Shown: piece after piece, positions 1-5,639 of the stretch
Layout of the letters: the number at the start of each line of letters is the position of its first letter
Numbering within the stretch: the stretch's first letter is position 1
Source of the DNA: Clostridiales bacterium
GTDB taxonomy: Bacteria; Bacillota; Clostridia; Christensenellales; CAG-138
Direction of reading: 5' to 3'
Length of the DNA stretch: 6,471 nt
Assembly (NCBI GenBank): GCA_003486785.1
Contig: DNFZ01000026.1
Coordinates: 667-7,137 of the forward strand
The notes under the pieces: generated by a model
Database searches by the model: none
What the model was told of the DNA's origin: nothing
Seen by the model: the letters and a program-made list of their open reading frames with translations, nothing else
Position numbers and translations under genes: made by a program

Positions 1-767
1 CCATGCGCATGGAGCAGATGCTCAAAGGTTCCTACGACGCGGTCAATGCCGTTCTCTCGCTGCATGCGGGGGCGGGCGGCACGGAGGCGCAGGACTGGAC
101 AGAGATGCTCTACCGCATGTATACGCGCTATTGCGAGCGACGCGGTTGGGCCGTGCGCGAGCTGGACATGCTCGACGGTGACGAAGCGGGCGTGAAGTCC
201 GTTACGTTCGAGGTGATCGGCGAGAACGCATACGGCTATCTCAAGGCGGAAAAGGGCGTGCATAGACTCGTGCGCATCTCTCCGTTTGACAGCAGCGGGC
301 GGCGGCACACATCCTTTTCCTCGCTGGACGTGACGCCGATTTTCGACGAAGACGCGGGCGACATCAAGATCGACAACGATGATCTGCGCATCGACACCTA
401 TCGCTCCAGCGGCGCGGGCGGACAGCACGTCAACAAGACCAGCTCCGCCATCCGCATCACGCATTTGCCGACGGGCATCGTCGTGCAGTGCCAAAACGAG
501 CGCAGCCAGCTGCAAAACAAGGAGACCGCCATGCGCATGCTGCGCGGCAAGCTCTTGGAATTGCAGGAGCGCGAGCGCGAGGAGCAGATGTCGCAAATCA
601 AAGGCGAGATGAAGAAGATCGAGTGGGGCAGCCAGATCCGCAGCTATGTCTTCCAGCCGTATACGATGGTCAAGGATCACCGCACCGGCGCGGAGAGCGG
701 GAATATTCAAGCGGTGATGGATGGCGAGCTGGAGCCCTTTATCCACGCGTATCTCGTACAATCATAA
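1..767 (+). CDS. prfB: Peptide chain release factor 2 (RF2), 5'-truncated by window
   Basis: RF2 recognises UGA and UAA stop codons in the ribosomal A site and triggers peptidyl-tRNA hydrolysis. The 254 visible residues contain the RF2 codon-reading tripeptide SPF (visible residues 93-95, in RISPFDSSGRRHTSF) and the catalytic GGQ loop (139-141, SSGAGGQHVNKTSSA), whose Gln is the PrmC methylation target in known RF2s. The SPF tripeptide separates it from RF1, which uses PxT. Aligning GGQ with E. coli RF2 (365 aa) implies that about 110 N-terminal residues lie upstream of the window. The usual prfB programmed frameshift site near codon 25 is therefore not visible. The reading frame is open to base 1, so the ATG at base 3 is internal and not a start. 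It ends with TAA at 765-767, followed by a repeat-rich gap. Confidence 0.97.
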   Translation, partial: MRMEQMLKGSYDAVNAVLSLHAGAGGTEAQDWTEMLYRMYTRYCERRGWAVRELDMLDGDEAGVKSVTFEVIGENAYGYLKAEKGVHRLVRISPFDSSGRRHTSFSSLDVTPIFDEDAGDIKIDNDDLRIDTYRSSGAGGQHVNKTSSAIRITHLPTGIVVQCQNERSQLQNKETAMRMLRGKLLELQEREREEQMSQIKGEMKKIEWGSQIRSYVFQPYTMVKDHRTGAESGNIQAVMDGELEPFIHAYLVQS

Positions 768-780
768 AAGGAATTCTTTT

Positions 781-826
781 GCTTCTTTTCTGATTCGGAA
801 AAGAAGAGAACTATAACGTTCTTTTT
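781..826. repeat. Hairpin repeat, copy 1 of a tandem array
   Basis: A perfect 9-bp inverted repeat, CTTCTTTTC (782-790) and GAAAAGAAG (798-806), is separated by 7 nt. It is followed by a second small inverted repeat, AGAAC (807-811) / GTTCT (818-822), which extends with A-T and G-T pairs to 803-826. The two hairpins share bases 803-806 and so compete. The same two-hairpin plan recurs at 3813-3870. It lies just after the prfB stop. Confidence 0.7.
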
Positions 827-836
827 GTTTCTTTTT
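803..836 (+). terminator. Weak candidate terminator of prfB
   Basis: An imperfect, AT-rich stem (803-811 with 818-826, loop TATAAC) runs into a T-rich tract that includes TTTTTG, TTTC and TTTTTC. Position after the prfB stop and the U-rich tail fit a Rho-independent terminator. The stem has few G-C pairs, so it is a marginal call. Any of the three hairpins in this gap could do the job instead. Confidence 0.35.
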
Positions 837-875
837 CTTTGAGAAAAAGAAAGAGCACACTTGCGTTTGTCTTTT
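827..875. repeat. Hairpin repeat, copy 2 of a tandem array
   Basis: A perfect 11-bp inverted repeat, TTTCTTTTTCT (828-838) and AGAAAAAGAAA (842-852), has a 3-nt TTG loop and is followed by GAGC. It starts about 46 nt after copy 1 and has the same pyrimidine-arm/purine-arm design and orientation. Nearly all its pairs are A-T, so the RNA hairpin would be weak. The loop TTG begins a spurious N-terminal extension of the downstream kinase frame. Confidence 0.65.
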
Positions 876-902
876 GCTGCTTTTCTTTAGAAAAGCAGAA
901 GA
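876..902. repeat. Hairpin repeat, copy 3 (truncated), next to the kinase start
   Basis: A perfect 10-bp inverted repeat, CTGCTTTTCT (877-886) and AGAAAAGCAG (889-898), has a nominal 2-nt loop (in practice a few inner pairs would open). It starts 49 nt after copy 2. The second, smaller hairpin of the element is missing and the kinase ATG follows at 911. The purine-rich right arm and the following AAGAAAA are the only ribosome-binding-site-like sequence for that gene. Confidence 0.65.
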
Positions 903-910
903 AAACCGGT

Positions 911-1735
911 ATGAAATTCGATTATGATCTCGTCGGCAAGATCGGCTCTATGGCGCTGATTCGCCGGGCCGACCACGACATCGACTACAACATATTCTCC
1001 CGCCTCGGCGCGGAGCTTCGGCCCGGTATGATCTGGGTCAGCAGCGGCGCGACCGAAATCGGCCGGCTCGACTACATCCGCCGCAACGGAAAAGAGCTCG
1101 CGGGCGATCGCGAGGAGATCAAGGCGGACTATGCTGCGCAGGGGCAGACCATCCTCATGATGGAATACCGCCGCTACATTCCGGATCGCTACAGCGTGCG
1201 CCAGCTTCTGGTGGAGCACACGCACTTCAACGACGAGGAGAAGCGCAAGCACATCCGCGGCTTTCTGCTGCGCGCGGCAAAGCAAAACGCAATCCCGATC
1301 GTGAACTACAACGACCCCGTGAGCATCGAGGAAATCCGCAAGATGGAACTCGCAAATCTTCGCAATCAGGGGGAGACGGTCGTGGAATGCATCGACAACG
1401 ACGAGACGGCCTCCGTCATCTGCTCGCTGGTGCATGCGCGAAATCTTGTGATCCTCACGAGCGCGGATGGCATCTATCGCGACCCGAACGACCCGAGCAC
1501 GCTCGTGCCTGTGGTGGAAGGCAAGGACGCGGATGAGATCATCGAGCAGATCGATCTTCTTTCTGACAGCTGTGTGGGGACAAGCCGCCCCGGCTCCAAC
1601 GGCGCGCGGGCGAAGCTGGACTTCATCAAGCAGCCCATCCGCGAGGGCACGACGGTCTACATCGCAAACGCGCAGATGCGCATTGCAGACCTGCTCAACG
1701 GCACGGGAACATGCACAGTATTTCGAACACGATAA
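911..1735 (+). CDS. Amino acid kinase family protein, glutamate 5-kinase-like, no PUA domain
   Basis: This is a 274-residue protein of the amino acid kinase fold, which phosphorylates carboxylates, carbamate or UMP with ATP. Visible motifs match glutamate 5-kinase most closely. They are GKIGS (9-13) with the expected phosphate-binding Lys; VSSGATEIG (43-51); VRQLLVEHTHF (96-106); IPIVNYNDPV (128-137); DNDETAS (162-168); LTSADGIYRDP (182-192); and GTSRPGSNGARAKL (223-236), which replaces the ProB GTGGMxTKL stretch. The PUA domain of full-length ProB (about 370 aa) is absent, and no proA lies beside it. Similar clostridial proteins are, from memory, often labelled 'uridylate kinase', so the substrate is uncertain. 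I chose ATG 911, because the longer TTG start at 839 would translate repeat sequence into a Lys/Cys/Phe-rich tail not seen in the family. The ribosome binding site is weak (AGAAG, 897-901). Confidence 0.85.
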   Translation: MKFDYDLVGKIGSMALIRRADHDIDYNIFSRLGAELRPGMIWVSSGATEIGRLDYIRRNGKELAGDREEIKADYAAQGQTILMMEYRRYIPDRYSVRQLLVEHTHFNDEEKRKHIRGFLLRAAKQNAIPIVNYNDPVSIEEIRKMELANLRNQGETVVECIDNDETASVICSLVHARNLVILTSADGIYRDPNDPSTLVPVVEGKDADEIIEQIDLLSDSCVGTSRPGSNGARAKLDFIKQPIREGTTVYIANAQMRIADLLNGTGTCTVFRTR

Positions 1736-1756
1736 CCGTAAAACAATAAAAATTTA

Positions 1757-1785
1757 TTGACAAACGATAAATATAGCAGTAGACT
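1757..1785 (+). promoter_or_regulatory. Sigma-70/SigA-type promoter candidate for the DUF2975 operon
   Basis: A perfect -35 box TTGACA (1757-1762) is separated by 17 nt from TAGACT (1780-1785), which matches TATAAT at four of six positions. Transcription would begin near 1792, giving a leader of about 80 nt before the ATG at 1871. The -35 box lies inside an inverted repeat ATTTAT (1752-1757) / ATAAAT (1767-1772), a possible operator. Confidence 0.55.
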
Positions 1786-1818
1786 GTCGTCAGAACAGAC
1801 GATGGTCTATTTGTTTTC
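1781..1818 (+). terminator. Candidate Rho-independent terminator after the kinase gene
   Basis: In RNA, 1781-1791 pairs with 1798-1808 as an uninterrupted 11-bp stem containing two G-U pairs, with a 6-nt loop (AGAACA). It is followed by ATTTGTTTT (1809-1817), and a T7 run lies further on at 1823-1829. The U tract is interrupted, so strength is uncertain. The left arm overlaps the -10 box of the promoter candidate, so only read-through RNA from upstream could form the whole hairpin. Confidence 0.5.
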
Positions 1819-1870
1819 CCGGTTTTTTTGATAGTAAAGAAACACAATCATTTGGAGGAGAAACGATACA

Positions 1871-2335
1871 ATGAAAAAAAGCAGCCGTTTTCTAAACCTG
1901 TTTGTTCAAGCGGGCATCGTGATAGGCATGCTTGCGGGCGTCGCGCTGCTCGCGAACATCCTGCTGCTGCAAATGCCGATCGTGAGCGATTTTTTTGCGC
2001 GAGAAGGCAAGCCGCAGGTTTTCGCGCTCTTCTCCGGCATCATCGCGTGCCTTTGCATTCTCGGCGGCGAATGTATCGCCGTGACGCTGTTTTGCATGAT
2101 GCGTACGCTGGAGGGCGATCCCTTCGTGCAGAAAAACGTGACCGCCCTCCGGCGCATGGGTATCGTCGCGCTGATCATTGCGCTGCTGGGCTTGTCCACG
2201 CTGTTGCTGCATCCCGTGCCGCTTGCGGTCATCGCGGCGCTGCCGGTCGCCATGTGCGGGTTGTTTTCTCTGGTGCTCAGCCGCGTGTTTGCCGAGGCGG
2301 TTGCGTACAAGCTCGAAAACGACCTCACCGTCTAG
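1871..2335 (+). CDS. DUF2975 (YoaS-like) small integral membrane protein
   Basis: This is a 154-residue protein with four likely membrane helices, near residues 12-33, 50-75, 97-114 and 117-137, and a cytoplasm-facing Lys/Ser N-terminus. The motif GDPFVQKNVTALRRMG (82-97) between helices 2 and 3, and the ending VFAEAVAYKLENDLTV (139-154), are the hallmarks I associate with DUF2975, as in B. subtilis YoaS. The biochemical role of the family is not known to me. The start is well supported by GGAGGAG at 1854-1860, 10 nt before the ATG. It is the first gene of a tight three-gene unit, with 12 nt to the regulator gene. In this family a YozG-like DNA-binding partner directly downstream is the usual arrangement, which suggests a membrane protein that signals to or is controlled by it (inference). 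Confidence 0.82.
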   Translation: MKKSSRFLNLFVQAGIVIGMLAGVALLANILLLQMPIVSDFFAREGKPQVFALFSGIIACLCILGGECIAVTLFCMMRTLEGDPFVQKNVTALRRMGIVALIIALLGLSTLLLHPVPLAVIAALPVAMCGLFSLVLSRVFAEAVAYKLENDLTV

Positions 2336-2347
2336 CGGGGTGATGGT

Positions 2348-2584
2348 ATGATTCAGGTCAATTTGGATGTGATGATGGCAAAGCGCAAAATGAGCCTCAA
2401 CGATCTGGCAAAGCGCATGGATATCTCGCTGGCGAACCTCTCGATCCTGAAAAACAACAAGTGCAGGGCGATTCGCTTCTCGACCCTGAGCCGACTCTGC
2501 GAAACGCTCGAGTGTGAGGCGGGCGATATCCTAGTTTATGTGAAAGGAGATGCACCCGATGGAAGAGAATCCGATTTTGAATGA
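2348..2584 (+). CDS. Cro/C1-type (XRE, YozG-like) small transcriptional regulator
   Basis: This is a 78-residue, single-domain helix-turn-helix protein. The core KMSLNDLAKRMDISLANLSILKN (split here as KMSLNDLAKRMD, 14-25, and ISLANLSILKN, 26-36) is a classic Cro/C1 helix-turn-helix. The recognition helix is SLANLSILKN, and the family tail is TLSRLCETLECEAGDILVYV (46-65). It fits the HTH_26/YozG type that accompanies DUF2975 proteins. The start is set by GGGGTG (2337-2342) 5 nt before ATG 2348. Its last 26 nt overlap the DUF4173 gene, so translation of the two is likely coupled. It has no ligand-binding or dimerisation extension. Likely targets are its own operon, perhaps the inverted repeat over the -35 box at 1752-1772, but no footprint can be proven here. 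Confidence 0.9.
   Translation: MIQVNLDVMMAKRKMSLNDLAKRMDISLANLSILKNNKCRAIRFSTLSRLCETLECEAGDILVYVKGDAPDGRESDFE
2543..2549 (+). promoter_or_regulatory. Ribosome binding site that decides the DUF4173 start
   Basis: AAAGGAG abuts the ATG at 2550, leaving no spacer, but stands 9 nt before the in-frame ATG at 2559. The second ATG is therefore the likely start. The site lies within the coding region of the regulator gene. Confidence 0.75.
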
Positions 2585-3803
2585 CGCGCAGGGCGCAAAC
2601 AAGCGCGCTCCGCTGACGAAGCCGCAGCTTTGGCTGCTGGTAGGTAGCATCCTGATCGGCATCGCGCTGGAGCTCTGGATGGAGCTGGATTATTACCGCT
2701 TGTATTCGATCTTCTGGCTTGTGACGCTCGGTGTGTTCGTGGCGTTTAACTTTAAACGCGTGATCACCAGCAAGACCGTTCTCGCGCTGATCGTGCCGAC
2801 GCTGGTGCTCGCTTTCGTCCTGATGTTTGATTATATGCACCATGAACTGCTCGGCTTTACCTCGCTCGCCATCCCCGCGCTCCTGCTCACCATCGGTGTG
2901 TTCACCACGCAGGAGATCGGCTACAAGCGCGAAGGCAAGGCGGTACTCAGCGTAATTTTCGCGGTGTTTGTGAAGCCGTTTACCGCGATTGGCACATATT
3001 TTCGCGCGTATTCAGTCATTCTCAGCGGCAAAAACAGCGCATCAAAGCGACACGGCTGGATCGGGTTTGCGGTGGGGCTTCCGCTGATGATCATCGTGCT
3101 GGCACTGCTTGCGAGCGTGGATGTGGGCATGGAAAAGCTGCTGGGCAAATGGATTCAGAACATCAGCCTCTGGGAGTGGTTCTGGCGCCTGGTGGTCGTG
3201 TTTGTCGCGAGCATGCTCTTCTACTCGCTGTTTTACAACCTCACCTGGGGCAAGCCGGATCGGGACCTCGTGCCCGTGCGGCAGAACTGGAAGTTCGCGG
3301 GCCCGGGCGTCGTGATCCTCATGCTGCTTGCGGCTTATGCCCTGTATACCTATGTGCAGTTTACGTATCTTTTTAGCGGCACACTTCCGCTCAACTATAC
3401 ATTCAGCGACTACGCACGGGACGGCTTTGGCCAGTTTGTCGCGGTGACGATGATCAACTTCACGCTCTTGGGGTTGAGCCTGACAAAGAGCGAGCCGGGC
3501 AAGCCGATCCAGCTGCTGCAGTCGCTGCTGATCGCGGCGAGTCTGATCGTTCTCGCCTCCGCCTGCTGGCGCATGCTGCTCTATATCGATGCATACGGCC
3601 TCACCATCCGGCGCATTCTGCCGCTCTGGCTGATGACCTACTTTATGTTTCTTGCGGTGGTCGGCGCGGTGCGCGTTTTTCGCGAGAAAGTCCCGTTTCT
3701 GCGCATCGGCGCGTTCGCGTTGATCTATTGGTACACACTCTTCATCTGCATCGACTGGAACACGGTGATGAACACATTCAACAAAACCTACAACTTCGGT
3801 TGA
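2559..3803 (+). CDS. DUF4173 (DUF4153-like) polytopic membrane protein
   Basis: This is a 414-residue integral membrane protein with roughly 11-12 hydrophobic segments, about residues 23-41, 48-66, 73-92, 98-116, 128-146, 167-186, 205-227, 248-270, 290-309, 320-341, 354-373 and 382-400. Two conserved stretches point to DUF4173/DUF4153: YTFSDYARDGFGQFVAV (280-296) and YIDAYGLTIRR (342-352). No catalytic motif is recognisable and the function of the family is unknown. The N-terminal 20 residues are polar and lack a cleavable signal peptide. The start at 2559 rather than 2550 follows from ribosome binding site spacing. It overlaps the regulator gene by 26 nt and is the last gene before a terminator, so it should be co-transcribed and co-regulated with DUF2975 and the HTH gene. 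A role in envelope stress or transport is only a guess. Confidence 0.8.
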   Translation: MEENPILNDAQGANKRAPLTKPQLWLLVGSILIGIALELWMELDYYRLYSIFWLVTLGVFVAFNFKRVITSKTVLALIVPTLVLAFVLMFDYMHHELLGFTSLAIPALLLTIGVFTTQEIGYKREGKAVLSVIFAVFVKPFTAIGTYFRAYSVILSGKNSASKRHGWIGFAVGLPLMIIVLALLASVDVGMEKLLGKWIQNISLWEWFWRLVVVFVASMLFYSLFYNLTWGKPDRDLVPVRQNWKFAGPGVVILMLLAAYALYTYVQFTYLFSGTLPLNYTFSDYARDGFGQFVAVTMINFTLLGLSLTKSEPGKPIQLLQSLLIAASLIVLASACWRMLLYIDAYGLTIRRILPLWLMTYFMFLAVVGAVRVFREKVPFLRIGAFALIYWYTLFICIDWNTVMNTFNKTYNFG

Positions 3804-3812
3804 TAAGCACGC

Positions 3813-3838
3813 GCTTCTTTTCTCGAGAGAAAAGAAGC
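3813..3838. repeat. Hairpin repeat, fourth copy, at the convergent gene junction
   Basis: A perfect 11-bp inverted repeat, GCTTCTTTTCT (3813-3823) and AGAAAAGAAGC (3828-3838), has a CGAG loop. The arms are nearly identical to copies 1 and 3 near 782-898, about 2.9 kb away. Here too a second hairpin with AGAGC/GCTCT arms follows directly (3841-3870), so the full two-hairpin element is preserved. Confidence 0.75.
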
Positions 3839-3840
3839 AA

Positions 3841-3877
3841 AAGAGCTTCTCGTTTTTACGGGAAGCTCTTAGTTTTT
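3841..3877 (+). terminator. Rho-independent terminator, probably bidirectional
   Basis: A 12-bp stem, AAGAGCTTCTCG (3841-3852) with CGGGAAGCTCTT (3859-3870), has one G-U pair and a 6-nt loop, followed by AGTTTTTG. It sits 37 nt after the DUF4173 stop and 30 nt beyond the rsmI stop on the other strand. Read on the minus strand, the stem is followed by TTGCTTCTTTTCT, so it could also end the dnaD-loader-rsmI transcript. Confidence 0.8.
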
Positions 3878-3900
3878 GTAGTTATATTGCTTCAAGAAGA

Positions 3901-4731
3901 TCAGCTTTTATTTAGCTCCAACGCCTTTGCGTACGCCTCCTTCTTCGGCACGCCGCAGGCGCTTGCCGCTTCGGCGGCTGCATCGCGGACGGAGAGGCCG
4001 GAGGAGAGCAGGTTACGAAGCAGCGTCTCAAGATCGGGTGTATCCGCAGCATTATCTATCGCGCGGCAGCGGACGCAGAGCACGCATTCCCCGCGCGGGG
4101 CGGTCTCCTTATAGCGCGCGGCCAGTTCGCTGAGCTTTCCGCGGACAGTTTCCTCGTGCAGCTTGGTGAGCTCCCGCAGCAGCGCGGCGTCAAGATCGCC
4201 AAGGCCTTCCAGCAGCGCGGTGAGCGTCGCGTGGACGCGGTTCGGGCTTTCATAAAAAATGACAGTGTGGTCGAGGCGCTTGAGCTGCTCCAAGAGCTGC
4301 TTTTGCGCCTTTTTTTCGCGTGGGAAAAACCCGAAAAATGAAAACGGCATGGCGGGCAGCCCGCTCATCACCACAGCCATGAGCACGGCGGAGGCGCCGG
4401 GCAGTACGCTGTAGGGCAGACCATGCTCGATGCACGCGGAAACCAGCGCCTCGCCGGGGTCGGATACGCCCGGCATGCCCGCGTCGGAGACATAGACCAC
4501 CGTCTCGCCCGCCTGCAGCCTTGCAACCACTTCCTCGGCGCGCTTGCGTTCGTTTTCACGATAACAGCTGATGAGCGGCTTTTTGATGCCGATGTGGTTG
4601 AGGAGCGTCAGCGTCCGGCGCGTGTCCTCGCAATAGACCGCGTCGCAGTTTGTCAAAGCCTCGCGCACGCGCGGGGTGAGGTCGCCAAGGTTCCCAATGG
4701 GGGTGGCGCACAACAATAACATACCCGTCAC
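3901..4731 (-). CDS. rsmI: 16S rRNA (cytidine1402-2'-O)-methyltransferase RsmI
   Basis: RsmI uses S-adenosylmethionine to methylate the ribose of C1402 in the 16S rRNA decoding centre. The 276 residues match the family end to end: LCATPIGNLGDLTPR (7-21), YCEDTRRTLTLL (33-44), SCYRENE (55-61), VVYVSDAGMPGVSDPGEALV (78-97), VLPGASAVLMA (109-119), FFGFFPREK (132-140), VIFYESPNRVHATL (157-170), RELTKLHEETVRG (186-198), and the C-terminal helical DNA/RNA-binding-like tail (about 233-276). Length is normal. The GTG at 4731 overlaps the stop of the upstream loader gene (GTGA, 4 nt). An ATG three codons later (4722) would give the more usual MLLLCATPIGN start. Neither has a clear ribosome binding site, so initiation is probably coupled. 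It is the last gene of the minus-strand unit. Confidence 0.97.
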   Translation of the reverse strand: MTGMLLLCATPIGNLGDLTPRVREALTNCDAVYCEDTRRTLTLLNHIGIKKPLISCYRENERKRAEEVVARLQAGETVVYVSDAGMPGVSDPGEALVSACIEHGLPYSVLPGASAVLMAVVMSGLPAMPFSFFGFFPREKKAQKQLLEQLKRLDHTVIFYESPNRVHATLTALLEGLGDLDAALLRELTKLHEETVRGKLSELAARYKETAPRGECVLCVRCRAIDNAADTPDLETLLRNLLSSGLSVRDAAAEAASACGVPKKEAYAKALELNKS

Positions 4732-5639
4732 CGCACCGTGCGCAGGTTCTCGCCCGTGAGGTGCAAAACCAGCGTGGTGTTAACATCATAAAGGCGACTT
4801 GCTAAACGCTCACCATACTTTGCTTGTAATCCTCGCAAATCAAGATTAGTAATACATACGGTAGGCAAGTTCTGTAAAACCCGTTCATTAATTACGGCAA
4901 ACAACCATTCTGTTGAAACATTCGGAATAATTGGCTCGCTTCCTAAATCGTCCAAGACGAGAAGAGAAATTGAGTGGAGTAGTTTTACGTGTTCGGTTTG
5001 ATTTCGAATATCATCAAATACTTTTTGTGTAAATGCATAGGCTGTGATTCGTAAACTCTCAATGCCTCTTTCTATTGCAGAGTGAGCAATGGCATTTCCA
5101 AGAAAAGATTTGCCCAAGCCGGGTGAACCCATAAGCAAAACATTTGGCTGCTTAGGACAAGGAAGTGAGTTAGCATAGTTTTCACATACCGTCTTTGCGG
5201 CAAGTGTCCTTTTCTTCTGTTCAGTTGAGAGATAGATATCTTCCGAGAAATTCTGGAATATCTCTCTATCATTTATACCATCTGATCCGCGCAGCTTTTC
5301 ACGAAGCAGCAATCTACAAGAGCAAGGTTTCTTTGTGGTTCCAACAAAACCAGTATCCTGACAAGAAGCACATCTATATTGAAGCAATAATGCAGAAGGA
5401 TGTAAACCAATCGACGCTAACAGCTTTTTCTCCTCCTGAGAAATTGACTCTAACTGTTGTTTCGCTTGATCTGCAGAAATTGTGCGTTTGCCAATCTCGG
5501 AAAACAAACTGGCGCGCTTTTTGTCTAACTCTTTTAGATGAGGCGCAAGAAGATAGGCTTGCTCGATGCGTTTCTCGAGTGAAGCCCGCTCCTCTGCACG
5601 AATTCTAGCGTAGTAGTTCTCCAAGGTTTCGTTGATCAT
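4728..5639 (-). CDS. DnaC/DnaI-type AAA+ replicative helicase loader
   Basis: This is a 303-residue AAA+ ATPase of the DnaC/DnaI/IstB superfamily, which loads the replicative helicase onto origin DNA. The N-terminus (1-75) is charged and probably coiled-coil. A zinc-type cysteine cluster follows: CASC (90-93) with CSC (106-108) around DTGF. The AAA+ core has Walker A GSPGLGKS (171-178), Walker B LLVLDDLGSE (226-235), sensor-1 ITNLDL (263-268), and the arginine-finger region ERLASRLYD (277-285). It directly follows a DnaD-type gene, the usual clostridial pairing, which favours a loader over transposon IstB; no transposase is nearby. ATG 5639 is supported by AAGGA (5646-5650) 6 nt upstream and by an ATGA overlap with the DnaD stop. 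GC is only about 41 % over nearly the whole gene, while the last 17 or so codons return to host-like composition. Confidence 0.92.
   Translation of the reverse strand: MINETLENYYARIRAEERASLEKRIEQAYLLAPHLKELDKKRASLFSEIGKRTISADQAKQQLESISQEEKKLLASIGLHPSALLLQYRCASCQDTGFVGTTKKPCSCRLLLREKLRGSDGINDREIFQNFSEDIYLSTEQKKRTLAAKTVCENYANSLPCPKQPNVLLMGSPGLGKSFLGNAIAHSAIERGIESLRITAYAFTQKVFDDIRNQTEHVKLLHSISLLVLDDLGSEPIIPNVSTEWLFAVINERVLQNLPTVCITNLDLRGLQAKYGERLASRLYDVNTTLVLHLTGENLRTVR

Noticed and set aside
781..902. CRISPR array or IS end made of the tandem repeats
   Set aside because: Repeats are short, degenerate, internally palindromic and without uniform spacers; no cas, transposase or target duplication is visible.
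839..910. TTG-initiated 24-residue N-terminal extension of the kinase
   Set aside because: It translates hairpin repeat sequence, has no ribosome binding site, and precedes a family-typical start at ATG 911.
887..1435. 182-codon open frame antisense to the kinase
   Set aside because: It mirrors a high-GC coding region, has no recognisable domain, and the sense strand carries clear kinase motifs.
2550..2558. ATG at 2550 as start of the DUF4173 protein
   Set aside because: It directly touches the AAAGGAG site with no spacer; ATG 2559 has 9-nt spacing.
2397..2843. 148-codon minus-strand frame across the regulator and DUF4173 starts
   Set aside because: His/Arg/Gln-rich translation without motifs; a shadow of two well-supported plus-strand genes.
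5195..5608. 137-codon plus-strand frame antisense to the helicase loader
   Set aside because: No domain, and the antisense frame holds the zinc-type cysteines of the loader N-terminal half.
4728..5639. IstB-type transposon helper ATPase
   Set aside because: No IstA-like transposase is nearby, and the DnaD-type neighbour plus N-terminal cysteine cluster fit a helicase loader.
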